A DNA stretch of 59,725 bases from Bacteroidales bacterium (GTDB lineage Bacteria; Bacteroidota; Bacteroidia; Bacteroidales; P3), in assembly GCA_024400415.1 (NCBI GenBank), contig JAKSMS010000004.1, positions 1 through 59,725 on the forward strand, given 5' to 3'. The translations under genes were made by a program, and so were the position numbers. The stretch's first letter is position 1. Each line of letters begins with the position of its first letter. This document shows positions 25,524 to 35,000 of the stretch, in pieces. The notes beneath the pieces were generated by a model. That model had not been told where the DNA came from, did not search any database, and worked only from the letters and a program-made list of their open reading frames with translations.

Positions 25524-27284
25524 TTATTTGTTGATCGGACGGATGTCGAGGAAGAGCTCGTCGAGCTGTTCCTGAGCGATAGGCGATGGACTGCCGCTCA
25601 TCACATCGCGACCGGAGTTGTTCTTCGGGAAGGCGATGAAGTCGCGGATGGTATCTACGCCGCCGAAGAGGGAGCACAGACGGTCGAAGCCGAAGGCCAG
25701 GCCAGCGTGAGGTGGCGCGCCATAGGTGAAGGCATCCATGAGGAATCCGAACTGGGCGTAGGCGCTCTCGTCGGTGAAGCCGAGCATGTGGAACATCTTG
25801 TTCTGCACATTGCGGTCGTGGATACGGATAGATCCGCCGCCGATCTCGGTGCCGTTGAGCACGATATCGTAGGCGTTGGCGCGAATCTCGCCCCAGCGTG
25901 AAGGATCGTCGAGGAGTGACTCGTCTTCTGGCTTAGGAGCGGTGAATGGGTGATGCATAGCGTAGAAGCGCTGGGTCTCGTCGTCCCATTCGAGCAGTGG
26001 GAAGTCGATAACCCAGAGTGGTGCATACTCGTTGGGGTTGCGCAGGCCGAGCTGGCTGCCCATCTCGAGACGCAGGGCGCAGAGCTGCACGCGGGTCTTC
26101 ATGGCTGGGCCGCAGAGGATGAGCATGAGGTCGCCAGGCTTGGCGCCGAACTTGTCGGCGATGGCCTTGAGGTCTTCTGGGGTATAGAACTTATCCACGG
26201 AGCTCTTGAAGCTGCCGTCGGCGTTGTATTTGATGTACACCATTCCGCCGGCGCCCACCTGAGGACGCTTAACGAAATCGGTGAGGGCGTCGAGCTGCTT
26301 GCGGGTATATTCGGCGCAGCCTTCTGCGTTGATACCCACTACGAGGTCGGCACCGTCGAAGAGGCCGAAGCCCTTGCCCTTGGCCACGTCGTTGAGTTCA
26401 ACGAACTTCATGCCGAAGCGGATATCAGGCTTGTCGGAGCCGTAGTATTTCATGGCATCGTGCCAGGTCATGCGTGGGAAGTCGCCAAACTCCATGCCCT
26501 TCTCCTCTTTGAAGAGATGCTTCAAGAGGCCTTCGAAGGTGTTGAGCACGTCCTCCTGCTCCACAAACGACATCTCGCAGTCGATCTGGGTGAATTCGGG
26601 CTGACGGTCGGCGCGGAGGTCCTCATCGCGGAAGCAGCGCACGATCTGGAAGTAGCGGTCCATGCCGGCCACCATGAGGAGCTGCTTGTACTGCTGAGGG
26701 CTCTGAGGCAGGGCGTAGAACTCGCCAGGGTTCATGCGTGAAGGCACCACGAAGTCGCGTGCGCCTTCAGGGGTAGACTTGATGAGCATTGGGGTCTCGA
26801 TCTCGAGAAAGTTGAGGTTGCTCAAGTAGTTGCGGGTAAGCATGGCCATACAGTGGCGCAACTCGAGGTTCTGACGCACGGGATTGCGACGGATGTCGAG
26901 GTAGCGGTACTTCATGCGGATGTCGTCGCCGCCATCGGAATTGTCCTCGATGGTGAATGGAGGCGTCTTAGCCTCGTTGAGGATATTGAGTTCGGAAACC
27001 TCGATTTCGATCTCGCCGGTAGCGATCTTGGTGTTCTTGCTAGCGCGCTCGATCACCTTGCCGGTGGCCTGGACCACGAATTCGCGACCCAGTTTGCGTG
27101 CCTGCTCGCAGAGAGCGGCGTTGGTTTCCATATTGAAGGCGAGCTGGGTGATGCCGTAGCGGTCACGCAGGTCTACGAAAGTCATGCCGCCGAGGTCGCG
27201 TGAGCGCTGTACCCAGCCGCTCAGGGTTACCACCTGGCCGACATGGCCGATATTCAGTTCTCCACAAGTGTGTGTTCTGTACAT
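25524..27284 (-). CDS. aspS: Aspartyl-tRNA synthetase
   Basis: Class II synthetase of 586 aa. N-terminal OB fold for the anticodon ([35 protein letters not shown]), catalytic core with motif 2 ([30 protein letters not shown]), a bacterial insertion (GAD) domain, and motif 3 ([15 protein letters not shown]). Full bacterial length and domain order; discriminating versus non-discriminating behaviour cannot be told by eye. It begins 39 nt after the 836-residue membrane protein gene and may share its transcript. It is closed by the terminator at 25461. Confidence 0.97.
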   Translation of the reverse strand: MYRTHTCGELNIGHVGQVVTLSGWVQRSRDLGGMTFVDLRDRYGITQLAFNMETNAALCEQARKLGREFVVQATGKVIERASKNTKIATGEIEIEVSELNILNEAKTPPFTIEDNSDGGDDIRMKYRYLDIRRNPVRQNLELRHCMAMLTRNYLSNLNFLEIETPMLIKSTPEGARDFVVPSRMNPGEFYALPQSPQQYKQLLMVAGMDRYFQIVRCFRDEDLRADRQPEFTQIDCEMSFVEQEDVLNTFEGLLKHLFKEEKGMEFGDFPRMTWHDAMKYYGSDKPDIRFGMKFVELNDVAKGKGFGLFDGADLVVGINAEGCAEYTRKQLDALTDFVKRPQVGAGGMVYIKYNADGSFKSSVDKFYTPEDLKAIADKFGAKPGDLMLILCGPAMKTRVQLCALRLEMGSQLGLRNPNEYAPLWVIDFPLLEWDDETQRFYAMHHPFTAPKPEDESLLDDPSRWGEIRANAYDIVLNGTEIGGGSIRIHDRNVQNKMFHMLGFTDESAYAQFGFLMDAFTYGAPPHAGLAFGFDRLCSLFGGVDTIRDFIAFPKNNSGRDVMSGSPSPIAQEQLDELFLDIRPINK

Positions 27285-27323
27285 CGTGTGATTAGATATT
27301 ATGAGTTATTATTTTTGAGTTTT

Positions 27324-29834
27324 CTATTCTTCTGCAGCAGGCGTCTCTTCGGCTGGTGCGGGCTCCACGTACTTGTGTACGATAAAGCGTGCCTTGAAGA
27401 CGGTGTCCTGCTTGAGCTGGAACTGGCGCTTCCAGATGATGGAGTCGCGCTGGCCGTCGACAGACTTGTTGGCCACGTCTTCCCAGCAGTCGAACACGAT
27501 AGTGTCCTTGGTCTCAGGATCCACATAGCCGTTCTGGTTGAGCACCTCTACGGTATAGGTCTTGAGGTCCTTCTTGTGGGTGTCGGCGCCGCTAACCAGC
27601 TTGCTGGTCTCGATGTTCTCCTGGTTGGTCTCTACTGCGATGTCATAGTACTTGGCATAAGGGCCGAGGTGGAACATGAACATGATCACCCAAACGATGC
27701 CGACCATGACGGCAAAGGTAACCACCCAGCGGAGCACCTTCTTCCACATAGGGGTCTTCTCCATGAATGGGTCGGAGGCCTGGTTGAAGTCGAGCTTAGG
27801 ATACTTGGCCATAGAGGTGAGGGTCTGGCCGAACATGATGTTGACGAGCACCTTGCTGTTGATGGCCCATCCGTTGGCGTTGAGCACGGGGCCGAGGTTG
27901 CGCTTGCGCAGCTTGGTCCAGGCGATGAACATCGAAGGACCCGAGGTGCCGATAATGGCCACAGCCAAGAGGATGAAGAGGTTGTACCATGGGTCGATGA
28001 TAGCCATGATGGCGCTACCGATCATACCTAACGCCATACCGATGGCGGCAAAGATACCGGCAAACTTAGCAATATCGAATGGTGCTGGGCCAGCGGCCTT
28101 AGGCTGCGGGGCGCCGTTGGGGTTCTGCTGGGCGGCAGTCATGCCATCCTTGGTGCTGTTGATGGCGGAGTCGGTCTTGGCGGTAAGGCTCTGCATCGAC
28201 TTGGCCTCTTTCTCGGCGGCAGACTTGTTGATCTTCTCGGTGATGAAGTTGCCGAGCTTGCGGTAGGGGCTCCAGAATGCCTGGCGTATGCTCACGGGAT
28301 TGTCCACGATCTTGGTCACCACGGCGTCCCAGTCCTGACCCTGACGGTCATAGAAGATGGCGTTCTTGCCCACGCGCATATTGTCCACGTCGCCGTCGGT
28401 AAGCACGGCCACGATGTTCATGGTCTTGTTGAGCACCTTGCTGGTGCAGGTGCAGTAGATGAGGTACATGCCGCTGAGGCTTGCCATCTCGGCCTGCTTG
28501 GCCATATCCTCCACGCGGATGCAGAGGTCGAGGCAGCGCTGGTCGATATAGAGCTGTCCGCACTGGAAGATGGCCTCGAAGCCCTCTCGGCGGATATAGA
28601 AGTCGCGGAAAGTGACATAGTTGCGCAACAGTTTGTAGAAGTCGCGCTTGAGGAAGAGCAGCTTGTCCACCTCGGCGATGGCGTTCACCTCGTCGGCCAC
28701 GGCCAGATCCTGGTCGATAAGTGCCTGGAGGTCGGCCTGGCGGTTCTCAGCCAATATCTTGTCCACAGCCTCGATGCCGAGCTCTTCAACCTCAGAACCG
28801 GCCTTGGCGCCGTTCCAAGCCACGTAGGCGTCGAACTTGGCCACGATGGCATTCCATTCGGATTCGGTAAAGCTCTCCTTGCCTTCAAACTCCTTGTCGA
28901 GCACGAGGGCCTTCACCTTGTCGAAGGCGGCACGCCAGGTAGGGTTGACCTGGCCATTCATCAGCATCACGCACTCCTTAGTGGGGCGGGCCAATGGGTA
29001 GGTAGCAATCTCGTCGGCACAGGTAAGCAGGTCGTTGCCGCTGATGGCCTCGATCTTGGCCACCTGCACGTCGAGGGCGGCAGCAGCCTCCTCGTCGAAG
29101 GCGATAAGCTTGCAGCGCATGAAGTAGTCGGCCATCTTAGCCTTGATAGCCTCTACGGCTGCGAGGGCGTCCACGGTAGCGTCGCCGTAAGGCAGCTCGC
29201 TTTCGGCAGCGTGGCACCAGGCGGCGTAGTCGGCACAGGCCTGATAGAATTTCTCAAGGATTTCCTGGTTGATGCCCTGCTCGCCGCTGCGGTCGTCAAC
29301 AGTGCCGCACTTCTCCATGACGGAGGCTATCACAGCCTTGAGGGCCTCGTCGTCAGTAGTGGCAGGAGTGATGATGCCGTCGCCGTTGAAGCGGGTCTTG
29401 CTGAAGATGGCGATGCTGTCGGAGGTGTCGGCGATGGTGATCTCGTCGCGATCCACGCCGAGCGACTGGAGGATGTTCTCAGCCACGTTCTTGAGGCGCT
29501 TGCCGTTGTCGGTATCGGCAAAGTCGCTGAACTTCACGCCGTCGCGGTTTTCGAGCAGCACGTCGGGATTGCCCAGTATGTCGCAAAGCCAGTTGGCGGT
29601 ATTCACCACCTCGTTGACGCGGATTTTGCCGTCGCCGTCAGCGTCCATGAGCTGGAGGGTCTTCTCGCAGAACTCAAGGCCCTTGGTAGGGCAGCTGAGC
29701 ACCGTCCAGAGTTTCTGATCGAGCTCGCCGAGGTGACGGATATCCTCACCTGTCTCGATATTGACGCGCATCACGCCGCCAACAGAGCTGTACTTCCACT
29801 CGTAACTATCTTTCTTCAAAGGAATTAAAGCCAT
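27324..29834 (-). CDS. Large EF-hand protein with C-terminal membrane domain
   Basis: 836 aa, not a family I can name. Near the N-terminus is a canonical EF-hand loop, DADGDGKIRVNE (64-75), with Asp at 1, 3 and 5 and Glu at 12; a weaker DTDNGKRL element follows near 115. Residues 100-585 are mainly helical and acidic. There is no signal peptide. Two hydrophobic segments lie at about 588-612 and 617-640 (FAGIFAAIGMALGMIGSAIMAII and NLFILLAVAIIGTSGPSMFIAW) and a third at about 698-722 (VLRWVVTFAVMVGIVWVIMFMF). A charged C-terminal domain and an EE-rich tail follow. The large helical part is probably cytoplasmic and membrane-anchored. It ends 39 nt before aspS. Confidence 0.7.
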   Translation of the reverse strand: MALIPLKKDSYEWKYSSVGGVMRVNIETGEDIRHLGELDQKLWTVLSCPTKGLEFCEKTLQLMDADGDGKIRVNEVVNTANWLCDILGNPDVLLENRDGVKFSDFADTDNGKRLKNVAENILQSLGVDRDEITIADTSDSIAIFSKTRFNGDGIITPATTDDEALKAVIASVMEKCGTVDDRSGEQGINQEILEKFYQACADYAAWCHAAESELPYGDATVDALAAVEAIKAKMADYFMRCKLIAFDEEAAAALDVQVAKIEAISGNDLLTCADEIATYPLARPTKECVMLMNGQVNPTWRAAFDKVKALVLDKEFEGKESFTESEWNAIVAKFDAYVAWNGAKAGSEVEELGIEAVDKILAENRQADLQALIDQDLAVADEVNAIAEVDKLLFLKRDFYKLLRNYVTFRDFYIRREGFEAIFQCGQLYIDQRCLDLCIRVEDMAKQAEMASLSGMYLIYCTCTSKVLNKTMNIVAVLTDGDVDNMRVGKNAIFYDRQGQDWDAVVTKIVDNPVSIRQAFWSPYRKLGNFITEKINKSAAEKEAKSMQSLTAKTDSAINSTKDGMTAAQQNPNGAPQPKAAGPAPFDIAKFAGIFAAIGMALGMIGSAIMAIIDPWYNLFILLAVAIIGTSGPSMFIAWTKLRKRNLGPVLNANGWAINSKVLVNIMFGQTLTSMAKYPKLDFNQASDPFMEKTPMWKKVLRWVVTFAVMVGIVWVIMFMFHLGPYAKYYDIAVETNQENIETSKLVSGADTHKKDLKTYTVEVLNQNGYVDPETKDTIVFDCWEDVANKSVDGQRDSIIWKRQFQLKQDTVFKARFIVHKYVEPAPAEETPAAEE

Positions 29835-29867
29835 ATTTACACTTTTTATATTATACTAAATAAAATG

Positions 29868-29899
29868 CAAATATACGCAAAAATCTGAAAGAAACCAAA
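29868..29899 (-). promoter_or_regulatory. Promoter of the EF-hand protein gene
   Basis: On the minus strand, TTTG at 29899-29896, then TATATTTG at 29875-29868, 20 nt apart. The leader is about 25-30 nt. Confidence 0.7.
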
Positions 29900-29968
29900 A
29901 AAAATGCAGTCTCACCTCCAGATTGCCTAATAATCGGCAACTTTTGCCTACCTCTGGCATAATGGCAG

Positions 29969-30067
29969 CATATGTGCTATATATGTGCTATATATGTGCT
30001 ATATTTCTGCTATCTCTATAGCATAGGACATATATAGCACATATATAGCACAAATATAGCACATATG
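29969..30067. repeat. AT-rich palindromic element, copy 1
   Basis: A 99-bp near-perfect palindrome: three CATATGTGCTATATATGTGC-type units on the left and ATATAGCACATATATAGCAC on the right, round an asymmetric core containing CTGCTATCTCTATAG. The core is the reverse complement of the core of copy 2 at 45930. It lies between the stop of the minus-strand helicase gene and the promoter at 29868; nothing else is visible in this 321-bp gap. Confidence 0.85.
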
Positions 30068-30155
30068 AAGGAGATTAGTCACAGATAGAGCACATTATGG
30101 CCAGTAATTATGACGGAATGAATCAGGGATGGGACTATGGCTGACCGCGCGTCGG

Positions 30156-32006
30156 CTAGAGCCAGATGGCAGCGTCGTCGAAGGGATCGAACTGATGGTG
30201 AGGCATTTGGCGGAAGAAGCCCACGCAGGCTTCGAGGTCGGCCTTGAGCTGGGGCGAGGGGTCCTGGTCGAGCAGTTGTTCGGCAACGGAGAAATATTTA
30301 TTGTTGGCGATTACGATGGTCTTGATGCGCGCACGGGTGACTGCCACGTTGAGGCGATGGTAGTCGTAGATGAATTCAAGTCGGTCTTCTTGCTCGAGGG
30401 GATTGCAGTTGGCCAGAGTGTAGATGATATAGTCGCGTTCCTGGCCCTGCATGCGGTCTACGGTGTCGACGAAGAGCTCTTCCACCTTGCGCTCGTCGAG
30501 GATGCCGCGCTCATAGACCGACTTGCGCACCATGCGCACCTGTGCCCTATAGGGCGTAAGGATGCCTATCTGGCTGAGGGGCACGCCGTTGCCAAGCAGG
30601 TCGGACACCAGATCGGCCACCACTCCTGCTTCGTAAGGGGAATGGCCGATGCCGTCGAACTCGTCGTGGAGGAAGAGCAGGGCGCTCTCTTCTCCGGCCA
30701 GCAGCGAGGCGTGGCTGCCGTAGCAATGGAACTGGGCGAAGGGCTTTGCGACGGGCACTTCGGAATGGAGCCTTCCGTGATAGAAGAGGCGGTTGGGCAC
30801 CTCGAGCAGCTGGGCGTTGAGGCGATACGACACATCGAGCAGGGTCAGCGCCTCGGGGTAGCGGTCGGCGAGGAAGCGGAAGATGCTGCAGGCGAACATG
30901 TCGTTGCCGGTGTCGGCGGGTATGATGGGGCTGAGCTGCTGGTGGTCGCCCACAAAGATGATGCGGCGGCACTTGCTCATCACCGCAACGGCCATGGGGA
31001 TGCTCATCTGCGACGCTTCATCGACCACGGCGTAGTCGAATATCCAGCCGTCGAGCTTGCGGCTCTTGGGATAGCAGAGGGCATAGGGGGTGGCGCCGAT
31101 GACGATGCCGTCTTGGCTCAGTTCCAGACTGGACTTATAGTCGGAAACGCGCAGGCGAGTCTTGCGGGTGATGTGTGGATTCTGGAGTATTTCCGATGCC
31201 TGATAGCGTTCGCCGAGCTTGACCACCTTGGAGGGGTCTTGGAGGAGTCGGGCGGTGTGGTCGAGGCAGTTGTTGATAGCCGTGTGGGTTGGGCCGCTCA
31301 CCATCACGCAGCATCCTCGCGCCACGAGTTGCTGGCAGAGTCGCGCTATGGTGTGGGTCTTGCCAGTGCCCGGAGGGCCTTGGATGAGGTGGATATAGTC
31401 GGTTGCCAACGACTTGCTGACGGCCTCCTGCTGCGAAGGATTGAGTCCCTGGCAATCGGTAAGGGCATCTATGGCGCCGTGGGCGGGACGATAGGCGCCG
31501 TCCAACACTTGGGATATGCGCCGCTCGGTATCGGGATTGGCCTTGAGGAAGTCGGCAACGGTCTTGAGCATCTGATAGGTGGCGGAATTCTCTGCCTCGT
31601 CTACCTGCCAGCCTACGCGCTGGATATCAGATGTATTCATCACGCTCTGAGCGCGCTCGTAGGCGTTGGGCTGGAGCACGAAATGGCGCACCGAGTCTTG
31701 CACCACCTCCATCTTGAAGCGGTATTGTCCGCGGGAGAGCCACACCGAGCTGCCCTCTCTAAAGCCCGACAGGTTGCCCCAGGTGTGGACATGCGCTGCC
31801 CGAATGTAGGCGCACCCCTCGGGGAGCGGCTGGCAGTAGGCATCGGGAGCGCCGTCGTAGAACTCGAAATCGACTATGAGATTGATCATCGAATGGCCTT
31901 TGAGCACGCGGTCGGCGATAGGCATGGCCGTGTGCTGGTCGAACTCTTCTTTCTGAAGGGCGGCCTGTACGTCGAGGGCTGTGCTATATTGGTCGATAAG
32001 GTTCAT
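30156..32006 (-). CDS. SF1B helicase of the UPF1/Dna2 type
   Basis: 616 aa. Helicase motifs in order: motif I GPPGTGKT at 210-217, motif II DEAS at 329-332, motif III GDHQQLSP at 353-360, motif IV in the GILTPYRAQVRMV segment (481-493), motif V VDTVDRMQGQERD at 513-525, and motif VI NVAVTRAR at 553-560. These define an SF1B 5'-3' helicase of the UPF1/Dna2 group. The first 180 residues form an extra domain that I cannot identify. There is no nuclease domain. Its ATG lies 9 nt after the stop of the 1429-residue helicase-nuclease, so the two are almost certainly one transcript and probably one pathway. Confidence 0.85.
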   Translation of the reverse strand: MNLIDQYSTALDVQAALQKEEFDQHTAMPIADRVLKGHSMINLIVDFEFYDGAPDAYCQPLPEGCAYIRAAHVHTWGNLSGFREGSSVWLSRGQYRFKMEVVQDSVRHFVLQPNAYERAQSVMNTSDIQRVGWQVDEAENSATYQMLKTVADFLKANPDTERRISQVLDGAYRPAHGAIDALTDCQGLNPSQQEAVSKSLATDYIHLIQGPPGTGKTHTIARLCQQLVARGCCVMVSGPTHTAINNCLDHTARLLQDPSKVVKLGERYQASEILQNPHITRKTRLRVSDYKSSLELSQDGIVIGATPYALCYPKSRKLDGWIFDYAVVDEASQMSIPMAVAVMSKCRRIIFVGDHQQLSPIIPADTGNDMFACSIFRFLADRYPEALTLLDVSYRLNAQLLEVPNRLFYHGRLHSEVPVAKPFAQFHCYGSHASLLAGEESALLFLHDEFDGIGHSPYEAGVVADLVSDLLGNGVPLSQIGILTPYRAQVRMVRKSVYERGILDERKVEELFVDTVDRMQGQERDYIIYTLANCNPLEQEDRLEFIYDYHRLNVAVTRARIKTIVIANNKYFSVAEQLLDQDPSPQLKADLEACVGFFRQMPHHQFDPFDDAAIWL

Positions 32007-32015
32007 TGCCGGGGG

Positions 32016-35000
32016 TTATTGGTTGAGGCTGATGGTGTCGAGGATGGCCTTGACTTCGCGTTCGCGATAGTTTTCGAGGCGGATGGTATAGTAGCGCGGA
32101 TAGTCGGGATGGAGCACACAGAGCATCATATGCTCCACCTTGATATCATAACGTTTTTCAAGGATATATTTATAGAAGCTTTGCTGGAGCTCGTACTGAT
32201 AATAGCTAGAGGCGTCGAGGTGGTCGAGTATCGATAGTCCGCGGCCATGACCGTACTTGCGGATATGGCCGTCGTCCATGATGAGGTGGATGGAGCGCTT
32301 CCAGTCCACCATGATATAGGCGCCGTCGCGCTTGCGGCGGAAGAGGGCATCTACCGTGCCCGCCACGTTGTATTCGGGCAAGAACACCATCTTCTCGGCA
32401 TCTACGAAATCGAGTCCCGGCTGGAGTTTGTCGCGGTAGAAATCCATGAAATAGCCAAACTCCGTCGAGTCATTGTGGATGGTTTCCCCTTTGAGGAAAT
32501 GCTCGATGTCGGCATGGAGGTCGGTGCCGCGCCCGGAGGCATCGGCTTGGAGCTGCGCCAGTTCCTCTCGGAGTTCCTCTATGGGCCTATTTTCTTGAGC
32601 AGCACGACGTTCGAGGTAAGACTCGGTATCGAATGGGAAGAATCGACTGATGAGTGTGGTGACCGACGTATAGTCGGCCGATCCGCTGCGATTCGCCTCG
32701 GGAGCGTAGGTGTGGCTATCCTCGTCGAAGAGCAGTTCGGCGGGGTCTGGCGACTCCCCTACCCTCACCCGGCGGCCGAAGTCATAAGGCGGAAACACCG
32801 GCAGGGAGAGGTACTGCTCGCGGAGCTGTTCGCGCTGCCAGCGCAGCGCCTGGACGGCATCCCAGCGAGGCTCGAAGGCCAGATTAGACACCCGCGGAAC
32901 CACGCCGTTGAAAGCCGAATTGACCAAGTCGTGGAGATACATCAGGCACTCGTATTCCTGCATACGCACTTGGCGCTCGGAGAAGCGGACCACCATCCAT
33001 CCATTGGCAGCAAAGAACTGGTCGCGCACACGGTCGTAGCGATTGCCGGCCTCATGGGTAGCATAGCGATAGACGCCGTCATAGGGAGCGTCGATCTCCA
33101 CATCGATAAAAAGGTTGACCGACTGGTTGTATATCACGATGGCAGGCTCGTAGGGGCGGCTGTTGCCGGGAACGGCCAGGTGCAGTTCATCCGAGAAGAA
33201 CACCCCCACGAGGGTCTGCTTGATAGATTCATAGAAGCTTTTGGCCAGCACGCCGCGCACCTGGGATCGTCCTCTGCGAGGCAGCAAAAGGGGCGTGCCC
33301 AAGGCGGTGTTGGTCACCAAAGGATAAGACTCATTCTGAGCCAGCGCAGGATTGGGATGATAGAGCACTACGGGCGACTCTTTCTGCTGAAAAGGCGGCT
33401 GCGACTCCACTATCGTGCACGGCTGGGCCACATCAGCCACGAAGGGGCCATAAGCAGCTGCCTCCACACGAGACTTGGAGCGCGACATCAACTCCTCGAA
33501 GGCTGGTTTGTTGCCCAACAGAAGGTGGATATCGGCCAACTGTAGCAAGGCAGCCTCATAATCGGCATCGAGGCTTACGGCCTGCTCCAGATAGGGCACG
33601 GCGTCGCACAAACGACCCAGTTGGCGGAGCTTGACTCCCGAGCGATAAGCCTGCTGGGCAGTACGGGTTTCGGGCGTTGACGGCTGAGAGGCAAGCTGCC
33701 ATTTGCCGTCGCGACGGGCATACCAGTAGAACTGGTCGGCAATACTCTTTAGGAATGGCGTCGGCTGCTGGGTGCAGGCTATGCAGAGCCGCTTCTTGGC
33801 ACGCGACAGCGCCACATAAAATTTTCGGGCATCTTCCTGTACCAAGTCTAGCGTGTTGCTCTTGGTATGGGGATACTTATCCTGGTTGGCTTCGAAGATA
33901 ATCACCGACTCAAACTCCAGTCCTTTAGCCTTGTGGACCGTAGAAACGAAGAACTGCTCTTTGAGGCTCTGGCTGCCGCACAGGTCGGCCTCCTTGCAGG
34001 TAAGCAAGTCGCCGTTGTAATGCGACAACTGCTCTTTGAGCGAGGTGTAGCGCACCGGATTTATCACATCTTCAGTAAGGTAGTCCACGATATAATGCCA
34101 TTTGTCGAGGGGCTTTATCAGACCCTCCTTGACCATGGCTTGATAGGTTTCTTCGAGTTCTCTTACCAAGAGCGGCTTCTCAATAGCCTCGGGCTCTTGT
34201 TCGTAGAGCCGCCCATAGGTATGCAGATAGAATGGTCCATAACGCTGATTCACCTTGCGGGCCACCGAGCGGTTGCGCGACTGCTTCCAAAACTGCTGTT
34301 GTCGGAAGAGCTGCGGCTCGGCATGGACGCGGCAATAGTCGAGGAGCGACTTGGTGGCCATGATATCATCGTCGGCCATATGGCTGTTGGCGCCTTCTAG
34401 GTGGAGAGACTCCAGCAGGCGCTCTAGGGTATAATGGCGCTGGCGGGGTTCCACCAGACGGATATATTTCAGCGTGTCGTAGTATTCAGGGCAGAGGGTT
34501 TTAAGATCCACCTCTGGACAATCACGACGCAGGTTATAGTCGAGAATATGGTAGTCGTATTCCACATTGTGTCCCACAAGCACACATCCGTTGCAATAGT
34601 CGAGGAACTTCATCAGGCCCTCCCTTCGACCCACATGGGGATTCTGGCCATAGGCTTCCACCATTGGATTCACCTTATCGCCTTTAAGCACCGGAGGGAT
34701 TTCCTTGTTGATTTCAAGAAATATGTTGAACGACGATCCTTCAACCAACTGGTTGCCACGCACCTTAACAGCCGCAATCTGGATAATCTCGTCCTCGTAG
34801 ACGTCGAGGCCAGTAGTCTCGGTATCGAAGATGACGATCTCGCGATGATCGTAGGCGAAAGAGAACTGCTGCAGGTAGGTAGAATCCTTATAATAGATAA
34901 AGTCGGTGGGTATCATGCCGTTTTTGCGCAAGTCGCGCATGAAGTCGCGGGCTTCGGTGTAGCGGTCGATGATGCCCGAATGATAGAGCAGTTTGGCCCA

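Noticed and set aside
29969-30067. CRISPR or replication origin for the TATATATGTGC repeats
   Set aside because: The units are contiguous and palindromic without spacers, and no dnaA, rep gene or DnaA boxes accompany them.
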